DNA of 64,000 nucleotides. It comes from Staphylococcus simiae (GTDB lineage: Bacteria > Bacillota > Bacilli > Staphylococcales > Staphylococcaceae). Made by a program: the position numbers and the translations under genes. Location of the stretch: positions 16,614 to 80,613 of the forward strand of contig NZ_PPQR01000056.1 of NCBI RefSeq assembly GCF_002902085.1. The letters run 5' to 3'. A model generated the notes under the pieces. It was given only the letters and a program-made list of their open reading frames with translations. It was not told the origin of the DNA and made no database searches. Shown here one piece after another: positions 1 through 8,995 of this stretch; the first letter of the stretch is position 1; each line of letters opens with the position of its first letter.

Positions 1-492
1 ATTCAGGGTGAAAATATTTAATTAAAATGATTAGCAATTACTTTTTTTAATAATAAATAGTACAAATAGTGTTGCGTTGTTAATGATTACCATAATAGGT
101 TCTTTAACCATTCTTCTAAAATCTATGAAGCTAGCGTTTATGCTCAATATACGGTCAAATTTTTAGTTATGACAAGAATTTTGATATCGATAGCAAGAGC
201 CTGGGAAAAAATTCCGCTTAAATTCAAACATTTGGCAGTAACTGTCTGGTTTGTAAAATATTGATAAATCAACGTTTTACAAGTCTAGTCAGCCTTGCCG
301 GGGTGGGATTACGAAAAAATTTTTATTTTTAATTTTTTTCTGTACCACTCTCCCTTTCGGATGAATATATGATAATTGGACACAATTTAAGTACACCCCA
401 GGACTGATTTTTTTAATAAAGTATAGCCTATCTGTGTGACTACTGGTAAACTCAAATTATACAAGTGAGTTTAAAGAAGAAGGAGCAAATGC
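1..492. other. gene-free stretch upstream of sgtB
   Basis: No credible coding region is visible. The stretch holds one copy of the intergenic repeat described at 197-354 and, just before sgtB, the ribosome binding site AAGGAG at about 480-485. The sgtB promoter must lie between about 360 and 470, but I cannot assign clear -35/-10 boxes. In S. aureus sgtB belongs to the VraSR cell-wall stress regulon; I do not see a site here that I would call a VraR box. Confidence 0.5.
197..354 (+). repeat. intergenic repeat family A, copy 1
   Basis: About 155 bp shared with copies at 12287, 24041 and 27380. It opens with a GAGCCTGGGA-like end, then a TTTGGCAGTAACTGTCTGG core, an inverted repeat around TTGATAAATCAA, a CTAGTCAGCCTTGCCGGGG block, and ends in a hairpin whose arms read GGGTGGGATTACG and CTGTACCACTC. 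Such repeats are common between staphylococcal genes. This copy is the most degenerate in its final hairpin. Confidence 0.8.
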
Positions 493-1302
493 ATGAAAAG
501 AAGCGATAGATACGCAAGCTCTACAAAACATTTAGAGCATAACACACGCGAACCTCACTATAATACTTATTATCAACCAGTTGGTAAACCACCAAAGAAA
601 AAGAAAAGTAAAAGAATCATATTAAAAATTACTGTCTTCATTTTAGTTATCATTGCAATATTTTTTGGTGTCATGTATTTTCTAGCGTCACGTGATAACG
701 TTGATGACTTAAAGAAAATTGAGAATAAAAGTGATTTTGTAGCAGCAAACAATATGCCTGATTATGTTAAAGGTGCATTTATTTCCATGGAGGATGAAAG
801 ATTTTACAAGCACCATGGTTTCGATATTAAAGGAACAACAAGAGCACTATTTTCCACTATTAGCGATCATGATGTTCAGGGTGGTAGTACAATCACTCAA
901 CAAGTTGTTAAAAATTATTATTATGATAATGGCCGTTCATTTACTCGAAAGGTAAAAGAATTGTTTGTAGCACATCGAGTAGAGAAACAGTATAGTAAAG
1001 ATGAAATATTAAGCTTCTATTTAAATAATATATATTTCGGTGACAATCAATATACGATTGAAAGTGCAGCAAATCATTATTTTGGAGCTACAGTTAACAA
1101 AAATAACACTATGATGCCACATTTAACAGTACTACAAAGTGCTATTTTAGCTAGTAAAGTTAATGCACCGAGTGTTTATGATATTAATGATATGTCTAAT
1201 AATTTTAGACAACGTATTAGTACGAATTTAGAAAAAATGAAACAACAAGCGTATATTTCTAATGCTCAATATCAAGAAGCGATGTCACAATTAAATCATT
1301 AA
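493..1302 (+). CDS. sgtB: monofunctional peptidoglycan glycosyltransferase SgtB
   Basis: This 269-residue family GT51 enzyme polymerises lipid II into glycan strands on the outer face of the membrane and has no transpeptidase domain. It has a basic, Lys-rich cytoplasmic N-terminus (residues 34-41), one membrane helix at about 42-64, then the glycosyltransferase domain. The motif [12 protein letters not shown] carries the catalytic Glu100, GGSTITQQ is at about 130-137, and a second conserved acid is Glu171. Length and numbering match S. aureus SgtB. The start is supported by AAGGAG seven bases upstream. A strong hairpin follows the stop. It is monocistronic here; the family is induced by cell-wall stress in S. 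aureus, which is not visible in the sequence. Confidence 0.96.
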   Translation: MKRSDRYASSTKHLEHNTREPHYNTYYQPVGKPPKKKKSKRIILKITVFILVIIAIFFGVMYFLASRDNVDDLKKIENKSDFVAANNMPDYVKGAFISMEDERFYKHHGFDIKGTTRALFSTISDHDVQGGSTITQQVVKNYYYDNGRSFTRKVKELFVAHRVEKQYSKDEILSFYLNNIYFGDNQYTIESAANHYFGATVNKNNTMMPHLTVLQSAILASKVNAPSVYDINDMSNNFRQRISTNLEKMKQQAYISNAQYQEAMSQLNH

Positions 1303-1303
1303 C

Positions 1304-1352
1304 ATATGATGCCACACATTTCTAATTTATAATGTTATGTGTGGCATCATAT
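1304..1352 (+). terminator. sgtB terminator
   Basis: A perfect 16-bp stem (ATATGATGCCACACAT and its complement) around a 17-base loop starts two bases after the sgtB stop. The T tract after it is weak (TTATATA). Confidence 0.8.
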
Positions 1353-1359
1353 TTATATA

Positions 1360-1711
1360 GGTTCTCTAACAAATCGGACTGACACATAATTAAATTTTCA
1401 AGCCTCGCACCCCAGCTTGCACATTATAGTAAAAATTCTGTTAACAGAATTTTTCTTTGCTGGGGCCCCAATGCCCAACCTGCATTGCATGAAAAAACTG
1501 GATAACCAGTTTTTCTGTGTTGGGTCCCTTCCTAGGGTGCTGTCTCAGCCTGTAGTCTTCGACTAGCACTGTTGCCCAACCTGCATTTCTTGTAGAAACT
1601 GTTTCACAGTTTCTTTGTGTTGGGTCCCTACCTCAGGAGTCTCGGCTTCAAATTAATTTTCGTTTTAAAATTATTCATTTTTTATTTATCAGTCTTAAAA
1701 AATAGAGAACC
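1360..1711 (+). repeat. composite STAR-like repeat with inverted ends, copy 1
   Basis: The outer ends are imperfect inverted repeats: GGTTCTCTA..GGACTGA on the left and its mirror ending TAGAGAACC on the right. Between them lie three GC-rich hairpin modules, each running from CCCAGCTTG or CCCAACCTG through a short palindrome to TTGCTGGGGCCC or TGTGTTGGGTCCC. The GTTGGGGCCC-type core is the hallmark of STAR elements of staphylococci. This is the longest copy in the window. Confidence 0.8.
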
Positions 1712-1958
1712 GTTATATATATTGTTAATTATGGCTCATTGTCAAATTCGGTTGATGTATAAATGTTGAATCCAATTTATTATAGAACCCTAATTACAAG
1801 CGAAGTGACATTTTACTATTGATTACTGTGGTAATATATTTTAATCTGCACATGAAAAGCTTATACTTTTTAAAAATAAAATGATTATAAGAGTCATTTA
1901 GCAAGGTGTTATCAATTAGCTTTATTAAAATAACAATAGTCGCATAGGAGGTATGACG

Positions 1959-2777
1959 ATGCCAACAATTTCTAAATTAGAAGTACAGAAAAAGAATAAA
2001 GAGCGTTTTAATTTGTATCTAGATGGACAATTTGAAATGGGTATAGATATAGATACTTTGGTAAAGTTTAATTTGAAAAAAGGGCAACAACTAGAAGTAT
2101 CTGATATGCAGCATATACAACAATATGATCATTATCGTAAAGGCTTAAATACAGCAATACAGTATTTATCATATAAAAAAAGAACTGCTAAAGAAGTTAG
2201 GCAATATTTGGCGAAAGCAGAAATATCAGAACAAGCGATTGATGAAGTAATCAATTATTGCTATCAAGAAAAATTAATTGATCATGTTGACTATGCAGAA
2301 AGTTTAAAAAATACTATGATTCGCACTACTGATAAAGGCCCAGAAATATATCGTCAGAAATTATTTCAAGTTGGTGTAGAGCCTTCTATCATCGATCAAT
2401 ATACTGAATTATATAAAGAACAGCAACCACTTGAAGATATTATTGCAATTGCCAATAAAATCATGAAGACTAAAAAAGGGCCAGTTACTAAAGTAAAGCA
2501 AAAAGTGATGCAGTCATTGATGCAAAAAGGTTTTGACATGGAGACAATTCAACAGGTATTAAGTGAAATGAATTTCGAACAAGATGAAGCGGTATTAGAT
2601 GATTTGTTACAACGTGATTTAGAAAAAGTTTATTCAAAACTACGTAAAAAATATGATCAACGAAAATTAATTCATAAAACAATTGAAGCACTTATGAGAA
2701 AAGGGTATAAATATGATAAAATTAAAGCTAAATTAGAAGAAAGTGGTATCGTCGATGGAACAGAAGAAATTGAGTGA
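1959..2777 (+). CDS. recX: regulatory protein RecX
   Basis: RecX binds RecA filaments and modulates recombination and SOS activity. The 272-residue protein has the tandem three-helix repeats typical of the long Firmicute RecX, with landmarks [25 protein letters not shown] and [20 protein letters not shown] start it at the ATG of [10 protein letters not shown], because AGGAGG lies seven bases before it. The ATG two codons earlier is only one base from the Shine-Dalgarno sequence. The stop lies inside the next gene (23-base overlap), so translation is probably coupled. It is visibly diverged from S. aureus RecX as I remember it. Confidence 0.95.
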   Translation: MPTISKLEVQKKNKERFNLYLDGQFEMGIDIDTLVKFNLKKGQQLEVSDMQHIQQYDHYRKGLNTAIQYLSYKKRTAKEVRQYLAKAEISEQAIDEVINYCYQEKLIDHVDYAESLKNTMIRTTDKGPEIYRQKLFQVGVEPSIIDQYTELYKEQQPLEDIIAIANKIMKTKKGPVTKVKQKVMQSLMQKGFDMETIQQVLSEMNFEQDEAVLDDLLQRDLEKVYSKLRKKYDQRKLIHKTIEALMRKGYKYDKIKAKLEESGIVDGTEEIE

Positions 2778-3069
2778 AATGTCTGAACAAGAACTACGAC
2801 ATGAAATTCAACAATACAAAGAAAAAATGAGAAAAGCAGAAATGAATGGCATATTGAATGAATATGATGTCTATCAAAGTAAAGTAATAGTAGCAGAAAG
2901 CTATTTAGTTGATCGTAATAAAATAGAAATAGGTAAAATTTATAAGCTTAACGATGGTAGTAATCAATATTTTAAAGTTGAAAGATTAAAGGGCATATTT
3001 GCATGGGGCTTTAGATTTAATAGTAATGAGCCTGAAGAAGGTTTACCAATCGCGTTATTACAATTATAG
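2755..3069 (+). CDS. yfhH: YfhH family protein (DUF1811)
   Basis: A small 104-residue cytoplasmic protein of the YfhH/DUF1811 family, whose biochemical role is unknown. The N-terminal half is charged and helical ([17 protein letters not shown]). The C-terminal half is a beta-rich SH3-like fold ending [15 protein letters not shown]. The start is placed at the ATG of [10 protein letters not shown] inside the recX 3' end. An upstream in-frame GTG is possible but adds residues absent from relatives I recall. The recX-yfhH order is conserved in Bacillales, suggesting a linked role that cannot be defined from the sequence. Confidence 0.88.
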   Translation: MEQKKLSEMSEQELRHEIQQYKEKMRKAEMNGILNEYDVYQSKVIVAESYLVDRNKIEIGKIYKLNDGSNQYFKVERLKGIFAWGFRFNSNEPEEGLPIALLQL

Positions 3070-3083
3070 AAGGATGAAATTAG

Positions 3084-4601
3084 ATGGCAAGTTCAATTGT
3101 ATTAAAGTTACTCAAAGTAACGCATTACTATAGAAATAAACGAAATCATAAATGGTATCTACCTTTTGGTTATGGTGCTGAAGATATAGAATTAAATAAT
3201 GTGTCTCTTCATATATATCAAGGGGAAGTATTAGGGATTATTGGGGAGCCAGAATCATCTAAAACATTAGTTGGACAAATCCTTGGAGGAGCCATTAATC
3301 CTGATAAAGGTAAAGTTGTTTGTAAAGACGATATTTTTTATAGTTACATTGAAGATCATAAAGCAATTAATCAAACAATTGAGAACTATGTTGCACAAAT
3401 TGTAGAGCTATTTAATTATCAAATTAATGACCATAAAGCTGAACAGATTATTCACTATGCACATTTGCATGATATAAAAGAGCGTAAAGTGAGTGATTTA
3501 ACAAAAGAACAATACGCACAATTAGTGTTAAGTATTGCTAGATCTTCTAAGTCTAATATTATCATTTTAAACCATATTTTGACTTATTTATCAGAGCAAT
3601 TTATGGAAAGAGCGCTTGAATTGGCTGATGATTATATTGATAATAATCAGACGATAGTATTTATAGATGATGATGTTAACAAGATCGAACAGGTAAGTAA
3701 TTATATTGCATGGTTTTCACATGGACAATTAAGAATGGAAGGTTCTTTAAAACAAGTACTACCTGTTTTTAAAGAACATGAAAGAGATAGACAAAGTTTA
3801 ACTGATGAAGAAGAAATAAAAAATTATGATTTAGATTGGAAGAAAAGTCGTAGTAGAATTCCAGAAATGACATATAATTTCAAACGAATTGAACGTTATA
3901 ATCATGCCAAGCCGCCGCAATTTCTTATTAGATTTTGGACAATAGTAACAACCTCATTACTTGGTATGTTATTAATGGCTGCTTTGATTTTTAACAGCAG
4001 TGGGATTATATCTTTCGCTGACAACACAAATCGAAATGCCATCGAAAATGAAAATAAAGATCCTTACGTAGATAAATTAGCCTATGGTATTGCTTTTGAA
4101 GGTAGTGTGACATTAGACGGTGATAAAAGTGTTACGCTTCCTAAGTATAGTGTTGTAACAATTACTGGTGAAAATAGTAAAAATTATAAAGTCAGCTCAG
4201 ATAATAAAACGTTTATTGTTAACAAAAATAAACTAGACTATTTTAATCCAGCAGGACTTTACCAATCTCATAGTATGAAAAAATTAGCACCATTTATGAA
4301 ATCTAATTATAGTAATTACATAGATTATTTTAATAGCCAACTTCATAAGCAACATAGTTCGGTAACTAAAACGTTGGTACCAAGTGATGACAATCGCTAT
4401 GTCGCACCAATTACGCAACAACCAATCGATATGTTATTTAATGATAATAATCAATTATATGGATTTGTTTATCCAATTGTAGATAAAGCGAAGTTTAAAG
4501 ATAAATTTAATGTTAATTCTAATATTTGGATTGCCAAAGTTGGAAATGGCTATTGTATTGCTAATATGAAAGAAAATAAATGGATTTATATTGAATTGTA
4601 G
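3084..4601 (+). CDS. TagH-like ABC transporter ATP-binding subunit with degenerate motifs
   Basis: The 505-residue protein has an ABC ATPase-like N-terminal domain (about 1-225), a linker, one membrane helix (about 283-305) and an extracytoplasmic C-terminal region with an SH3-like stretch (about 340-400). This architecture recalls Bacillus TagH, the ATPase of the wall teichoic acid exporter. The catalytic motifs look eroded. Walker A reads GEPESSKT (54-61) instead of GxxGxGKS/T, the signature is LTKEQ (139-143) instead of LSGGQ, and Walker B reads IIILNH with Asn163-His164 where Asp-Glu is expected. It sits three bases before an ABC-2-type permease gene, so the two probably form one complex. 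Substrate unknown; whether it hydrolyses ATP is doubtful. Confidence 0.8.
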   Translation: MASSIVLKLLKVTHYYRNKRNHKWYLPFGYGAEDIELNNVSLHIYQGEVLGIIGEPESSKTLVGQILGGAINPDKGKVVCKDDIFYSYIEDHKAINQTIENYVAQIVELFNYQINDHKAEQIIHYAHLHDIKERKVSDLTKEQYAQLVLSIARSSKSNIIILNHILTYLSEQFMERALELADDYIDNNQTIVFIDDDVNKIEQVSNYIAWFSHGQLRMEGSLKQVLPVFKEHERDRQSLTDEEEIKNYDLDWKKSRSRIPEMTYNFKRIERYNHAKPPQFLIRFWTIVTTSLLGMLLMAALIFNSSGIISFADNTNRNAIENENKDPYVDKLAYGIAFEGSVTLDGDKSVTLPKYSVVTITGENSKNYKVSSDNKTFIVNKNKLDYFNPAGLYQSHSMKKLAPFMKSNYSNYIDYFNSQLHKQHSSVTKTLVPSDDNRYVAPITQQPIDMLFNDNNQLYGFVYPIVDKAKFKDKFNVNSNIWIAKVGNGYCIANMKENKWIYIEL

Positions 4602-4609
4602 GTGTGAAG

Positions 4610-5407
4610 ATGCTAGATCAAATAATATCATATTTTAAAAATTTACCTCATTCAGTTAGGTTTACTATCAAGCGATTAAAAACAACTTGGCCATTGTTTA
4701 TTGCTTTAATAGCGCTATGTGCATTACTTTTAATAGTATTTGAACTCGTCGTTCATTTTGGGAACCTTTCTGATGTAAGAGAAGCAAGATGGATGTTGAG
4801 AATCATTTCGTTCATAGTATATTTGTGTATTATTTTTGCAATATACAAAGGCTATCAATACTATGCTAAAGATTTTGTGTTGATGCAATCATTTAATCTC
4901 TCAGCAACAATTCCAATTGTCGTGATCGTCATTTTATCTATGGTATCATTAACAGTTGTTACTACGTTTGCATCAGTGTTAAAGCCGATTAATTTCGAAA
5001 CATCAATCATTGCCTTACTATTTTATATTGTATTATCTGCAATATTTATTAATACGTTATCAGTGACAATAGGTCTTCTTAAATTGATATTTAGAAACGT
5101 AGATGTCATTTTCTATGTATGTTCCTTAATTAACATCGTGATATTACCTATTGTGCTTATGCCGAACCCCAATCAGATGTTACTTAATCATATCTTAATG
5201 CTTAATCCTTTTTATTATTTAGTAAATGGCATGTCACAATCGGTCATGTTCGGTGTCACTAGTATGGAGAACATACCTTATCATTTCTACTTTATATTCA
5301 TAATTGTACTGTTACTAGTTATTAACTTTGCCTTGGCTCGATATACGACACATGCAATTTATAAACAGCATACAAAAGAAAGTACTGTAACTGAATCAGT
5401 AGAGTAG
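4610..5407 (+). CDS. ABC-2 type transporter permease, partner of the TagH-like subunit
   Basis: A 265-residue integral membrane protein with six predicted helices (about residues 28-52, 62-80, 98-122, 132-156, 166-186, 225-245) in a TagG-like ABC-2 arrangement. The start is placed at ATG (MLDQIISYF), preceded by AGGTG at five bases; an in-frame GTG two codons upstream is the alternative. It follows the ATPase-like gene almost without gap and is closed by a hairpin, so recX-yfhH-TagH-like-permease read as one operon. The permease looks intact even though its ATPase partner has unusual motifs. Polysaccharide or teichoic acid export would be the family-based guess. Confidence 0.8.
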   Translation: MLDQIISYFKNLPHSVRFTIKRLKTTWPLFIALIALCALLLIVFELVVHFGNLSDVREARWMLRIISFIVYLCIIFAIYKGYQYYAKDFVLMQSFNLSATIPIVVIVILSMVSLTVVTTFASVLKPINFETSIIALLFYIVLSAIFINTLSVTIGLLKLIFRNVDVIFYVCSLINIVILPIVLMPNPNQMLLNHILMLNPFYYLVNGMSQSVMFGVTSMENIPYHFYFIFIIVLLLVINFALARYTTHAIYKQHTKESTVTESVE

Positions 5408-5420
5408 ATTAGTTAAAGTT

Positions 5421-5470
5421 ATAGCCTCTTAAAAGTGAAGGTATCAACATTCAACTTTTGAGAGGTTATT
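5421..5470 (+). terminator. terminator of the recX to permease operon
   Basis: Imperfect stem AGCCTCTTAAAAGT / ACTTTTGAGAGGT followed by TATTTAT, 15 bases after the permease stop. Confidence 0.75.
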
Positions 5471-5527
5471 TATATATTAAATATCATGAGGTGTAAATAT
5501 TCATATATGTCACAAATTACTAATTTA

Positions 5528-5592
5528 ATTTTTTAAAGGTCGGATAATAAAAAAATGAATCATTATGTATCGGTCCTATTTTGGAAAGAACC
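5528..5592 (-). repeat. STAR-associated repeat, short form lacking hairpin modules
   Basis: Read on the minus strand it runs GGTTCTTTCC..GGACCGATACATAATGA.. into a CCGACC..AAAAAATT end. These are the same left and right arms that flank the composite repeat at 1360-1711, joined without the GC-rich modules. The right end is degenerate. Confidence 0.5.
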
Positions 5593-5656
5593 TAATAAAA
5601 ACTGCCAACAAACAAGTAAATGTATTGAGCTGACCCCTAATTACTGGGAATAAAAT

Positions 5657-5711
5657 AAAAACACTTCCGTTGAATTCGTGTGAAATGAATCTAAACGGCA
5701 GTGTTTTTTCG
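5657..5711 (-). terminator. bidirectional hairpin terminator
   Basis: Stem AACACTTCCGTT / AACGGCAGTGTT with T runs on both sides (TTTTTT to the right, TTTTATTTTA on the minus strand). It lies 46 bases beyond the stop of the leftward yfhP-like gene. Confidence 0.8.
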
Positions 5712-5756
5712 TTATTATAATATTATTTTAAAATATATCGTGTTAAAAATAGATGA

Positions 5757-6734
5757 TTAATGACTATATAATTTACGTTGCAATTTGTCTTCCGTAAACA
5801 CCCATCCAATATAAGAATGATCAATTATATTATCTGTTGTTAAATGTGCAATAGCTACAAATGAGTAATGATTATTTTTTAAATATCTTAAGTCAATTAA
5901 TCTTATTTCGGTTGTTCCATCACCTAAATCAGTTGTTTGCCAGCGATAAATTGATGAAAAGTTAAGAAATGTTCTAATATCTTTATTACCTTTAACTTTC
6001 CATAATAAAGAATCGGTAGTTAAACCTTGTCTTTTTACTTTATCGCTAAAGACAACGTTGCGTCCACGCGCAAGTCCTACATAATCATATTCGTCCGTTT
6101 GAATCGCCACTCGCCATTCCATAAACTTCATCGTAGGTGCAACAAAAATTTTAATAGGATGATGTTCTTGTTGAATGGTTTGAAGTGCTTGCTTTTTAAT
6201 AGTTGAACGCATTTTAAATCGAATAATGTAATAAATAATTAAAATTGCGATGATAGGAAAGAAGACGATAAATGGATGGACACCTATAATCCATAGTACG
6301 ATGCCTAAGCATAAAATAATAAAAATAATTGGATCAAAAGTATTGATAACGCTAAGTTGAATCCACTTGTTTGTAATAGGTCGTAACGCCTGTGTACCAT
6401 AGGAGTTAAAGATATCTACAAAAACATGTAAGAATACAGCAAGTTGTGCCCACATCCATATATGCAATGGTTCAACACCCTTAAAAAAGGTAAAGATTAA
6501 GAATGTAATTAAAATCGGCCAAAGAATTGTAAATGGTATGGAATGAGTGATACCTCTATGGTGAGAAATATAAGTAGCATTATCTTTTAATTTAAGTACG
6601 GTATCGCCATCAGGTATTAAAGAGCCAATAATTAGTGTGGTTGCAGTAGCACCAAATGTACCAGCCATAGCAGGGTCTTGTGTTGCTAATGCAGTTAATC
6701 CAATACCCATTGCGATATGTGTTGCAGTATCCAT
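5757..6734 (-). CDS. yfhP: YfhP/YdjM-type membrane-bound metal-dependent hydrolase family protein
   Basis: A 325-residue membrane protein of the DUF457/YdjM family (annotated as membrane-bound metal-dependent hydrolase). The N-terminal part has HIAMGIGLTALAT, the conserved HRGITHS segment and several hydrophobic helices up to about residue 175. The rest is a soluble C-terminal domain. The histidines of ATHIAMG, SHHRG and THS are candidate metal ligands. The start is supported by GAGGAA before the ATG. It is divergent from mutY, with 149 bp between them, as yfhP and mutY are in Bacillus subtilis, where YfhP is described as a negative regulator of a neighbouring operon. The enzymatic function is unproven. 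Confidence 0.82.
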   Translation of the reverse strand: MDTATHIAMGIGLTALATQDPAMAGTFGATATTLIIGSLIPDGDTVLKLKDNATYISHHRGITHSIPFTILWPILITFLIFTFFKGVEPLHIWMWAQLAVFLHVFVDIFNSYGTQALRPITNKWIQLSVINTFDPIIFIILCLGIVLWIIGVHPFIVFFPIIAILIIYYIIRFKMRSTIKKQALQTIQQEHHPIKIFVAPTMKFMEWRVAIQTDEYDYVGLARGRNVVFSDKVKRQGLTTDSLLWKVKGNKDIRTFLNFSSIYRWQTTDLGDGTTEIRLIDLRYLKNNHYSFVAIAHLTTDNIIDHSYIGWVFTEDKLQRKLYSH

Positions 6735-6821
6735 ATCTGTTCCTCATTTCATAATATTATATATAGTATTATAATCGAATTTTGCAAATAACAAAATTAA
6801 CTTACTTATTAATTACCATTA

Positions 6822-6833
6822 TAGTGTACACTA
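6822..6833. promoter_or_regulatory. 12-bp perfect palindrome in the yfhP/mutY divergent promoter region
   Basis: TAGTGTACACTA lies 51-62 bases before the mutY ATG and overlaps a TATAGT that could be a -10 element. Its position suits an operator for a dimeric repressor, but I cannot name the regulator. Confidence 0.35.
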
Positions 6834-6883
6834 GAAACATTATGACTTAAAAATTAATTACTTTTAAAAAGAGAGGTATTTAA

Positions 6884-7921
6884 ATGTATCAACAGCAAAA
6901 TTTTAAGACGCATTTGGTACAATGGTTCGATAAAAATCAAAGAGATATGCCTTGGAGAGAAACGACAAATCCATATTATATTTGGTTAAGTGAAGTAATG
7001 TTACAACAAACGCAAGTAAAGACAGTGATTGATTATTACTATAGATTTATCGATAAATTCCCAACCATTGCTGCTTTAAGTAAAGCATCTGAAGACGAAG
7101 TATTAAAATACTGGGAAGGTTTAGGTTATTACAGTAGAGCGCGAAATTTTCATACAGCTATTAAAGAGGTAGATGATAAATATCATGGTATTGTACCTGA
7201 TGAACCGGAGTTATTTAAACAATTAAAAGGTGTAGGACCTTACACAGAGGCAGCAGTGATGAGTATTGCATTTGATAAACCTTTAGCGACAGTTGATGGT
7301 AATGTATTTAGAGTATGGTCTAGATTAAATAATGATCACAGAGATATTAAATTACAATCAACTAGAAAAGCCTATGAACAAGAGTTATTACCTTTTGTAC
7401 AGCAACAGGCTGGTACGTTTAATCAAGCGATGATGGAATTAGGTGCTTTAATTTGTACACCGAAAAATCCAATGTGTTTGTTTTGTCCCGTACAAGAACA
7501 TTGTGAAGCGTTTCATATAGGTAACATGACCGAATTACCCGTAAAAACAAAAAATACAACAAAGAAAACTATAACACAAAAAGTTTTTTTAATTAGAAAT
7601 AAAGCAGGACAATATGTGTTAGAAAAACGTCAACAAAAATTACTAAACGGTATGTGGCAATTTCCAATGCATGAATTTGACAATGCAGATCAAGCAATAT
7701 CTGAGTTATTAAATACAGCAATTACTACATTAGATGAACCGTTAATGCAATTAAAGCATCAGTTTACGCATTTAACTTGGGATATAAAAGTATATGCTGT
7801 ACCTTATACTGTTGATAACATAACATTACCGGATAATATGATATGGTTTGATCTTGATGATAGAGATCAATTTTCGTTACCAGTTTCCATGTCTAAAATT
7901 TATCAATTTATAACCGGTTAA
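6884..7921 (+). CDS. mutY: A/G-specific adenine glycosylase MutY
   Basis: The enzyme removes adenine mispaired with 8-oxoguanine in the GO repair system. At 345 residues it has normal length. Catalytic Glu37 is in SEVMLQQTQ, the helix-hairpin-helix GVGPYTEAA is at about 116-124, and catalytic Asp138 is in TVDGNVFRVWSR. The four iron-sulfur ligands Cys191, Cys198, Cys201 and Cys207 have the canonical 6-2-5 spacing. A NUDIX-like C-terminal domain that senses 8-oxoG follows from about residue 230. AGAGAGG precedes the ATG. No strong terminator is visible after it. Confidence 0.96.
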   Translation: MYQQQNFKTHLVQWFDKNQRDMPWRETTNPYYIWLSEVMLQQTQVKTVIDYYYRFIDKFPTIAALSKASEDEVLKYWEGLGYYSRARNFHTAIKEVDDKYHGIVPDEPELFKQLKGVGPYTEAAVMSIAFDKPLATVDGNVFRVWSRLNNDHRDIKLQSTRKAYEQELLPFVQQQAGTFNQAMMELGALICTPKNPMCLFCPVQEHCEAFHIGNMTELPVKTKNTTKKTITQKVFLIRNKAGQYVLEKRQQKLLNGMWQFPMHEFDNADQAISELLNTAITTLDEPLMQLKHQFTHLTWDIKVYAVPYTVDNITLPDNMIWFDLDDRDQFSLPVSMSKIYQFITG

Positions 7922-8137
7922 CTAAATATATTGGATTTTTATAAAGTTATTACGTTGAATATAGCACGATTGTACTTAGCGACACTTTCAACATATTGTC
8001 ATTATTTGTCATTGATGAGACAACACTTCTACTAGCATGACTACTTTTCAAAAATGATTTAAATATAAATACATTAAATATTTAATATAGTAATAGTGAA
8101 TCCATCTAATTTGTTCAATACTACATTTAAAATATGC

Positions 8138-8143
8138 TATAAT
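8138..8143 (+). promoter_or_regulatory. extended -10 element for the DUF402 gene
   Basis: TGCTATAAT (TATAAT at 8138-8143) lies about 37 bases before the start codon. No good -35 is present at the expected distance, consistent with an extended -10 promoter. Confidence 0.5.
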
Positions 8144-8161
8144 TTATAATGGTTAAATTAA

Positions 8162-8722
<561 letters not shown>

Positions 8723-8797
8723 GCAAAAAAGATGTAAAGTGAGTGTTAATCGTTTATATTATCATAGTATTGAAATGTAATAACGGATTATCTAATG

Positions 8798-8825
8798 CTT
8801 TAACATAAGCATATGCTGATTAAAG
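8798..8825. promoter_or_regulatory. 28-bp imperfect palindrome upstream of the Sav1866 homologue
   Basis: CTTTAA, then the perfect core AGCATATGCT, then TTAAAG form an imperfect palindrome about 170 bp before the exporter start. It could be an operator or only an AT-rich hairpin. Confidence 0.3.
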
Positions 8826-8995
8826 TTTAAAAGTATCGACATCACGACTAAGCCAATCAACAATTAAATTAATCACTAGAAGATAACAGAGGTTGCGATA
8901 TGTTAATTAAAGTATTGTTTAGGTACAAATTAACTATCCAGCCTCTATTCATTTTTACAAAAAAATAGAATGACAATTGAATAGGGGGAAAAGGT

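Larger units (their letters stand above)
1303..1958. other. gene-free stretch between sgtB and recX
   Basis: It contains the sgtB terminator, a 350-bp composite STAR-like repeat (1360-1711) and about 240 bp of AT-rich sequence leading to recX. I see no ORF with a ribosome binding site. The recX promoter should lie in 1720-1930 but is not obvious. Confidence 0.6.
5408..5756. other. intergenic region between two convergent genes
   Basis: It holds the plus-strand terminator at 5421-5470, a short copy of the STAR-associated inverted-end repeat at about 5528-5592, and a hairpin at 5657-5711 serving the leftward gene. No ORF with a ribosome binding site is seen. Confidence 0.6.

Noticed and set aside
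1360..1711. Spaced repeats that could suggest a CRISPR array
   Set aside because: Repeat units differ in length and sequence, are palindromic GC-rich STAR modules, and there are no cas genes nearby.
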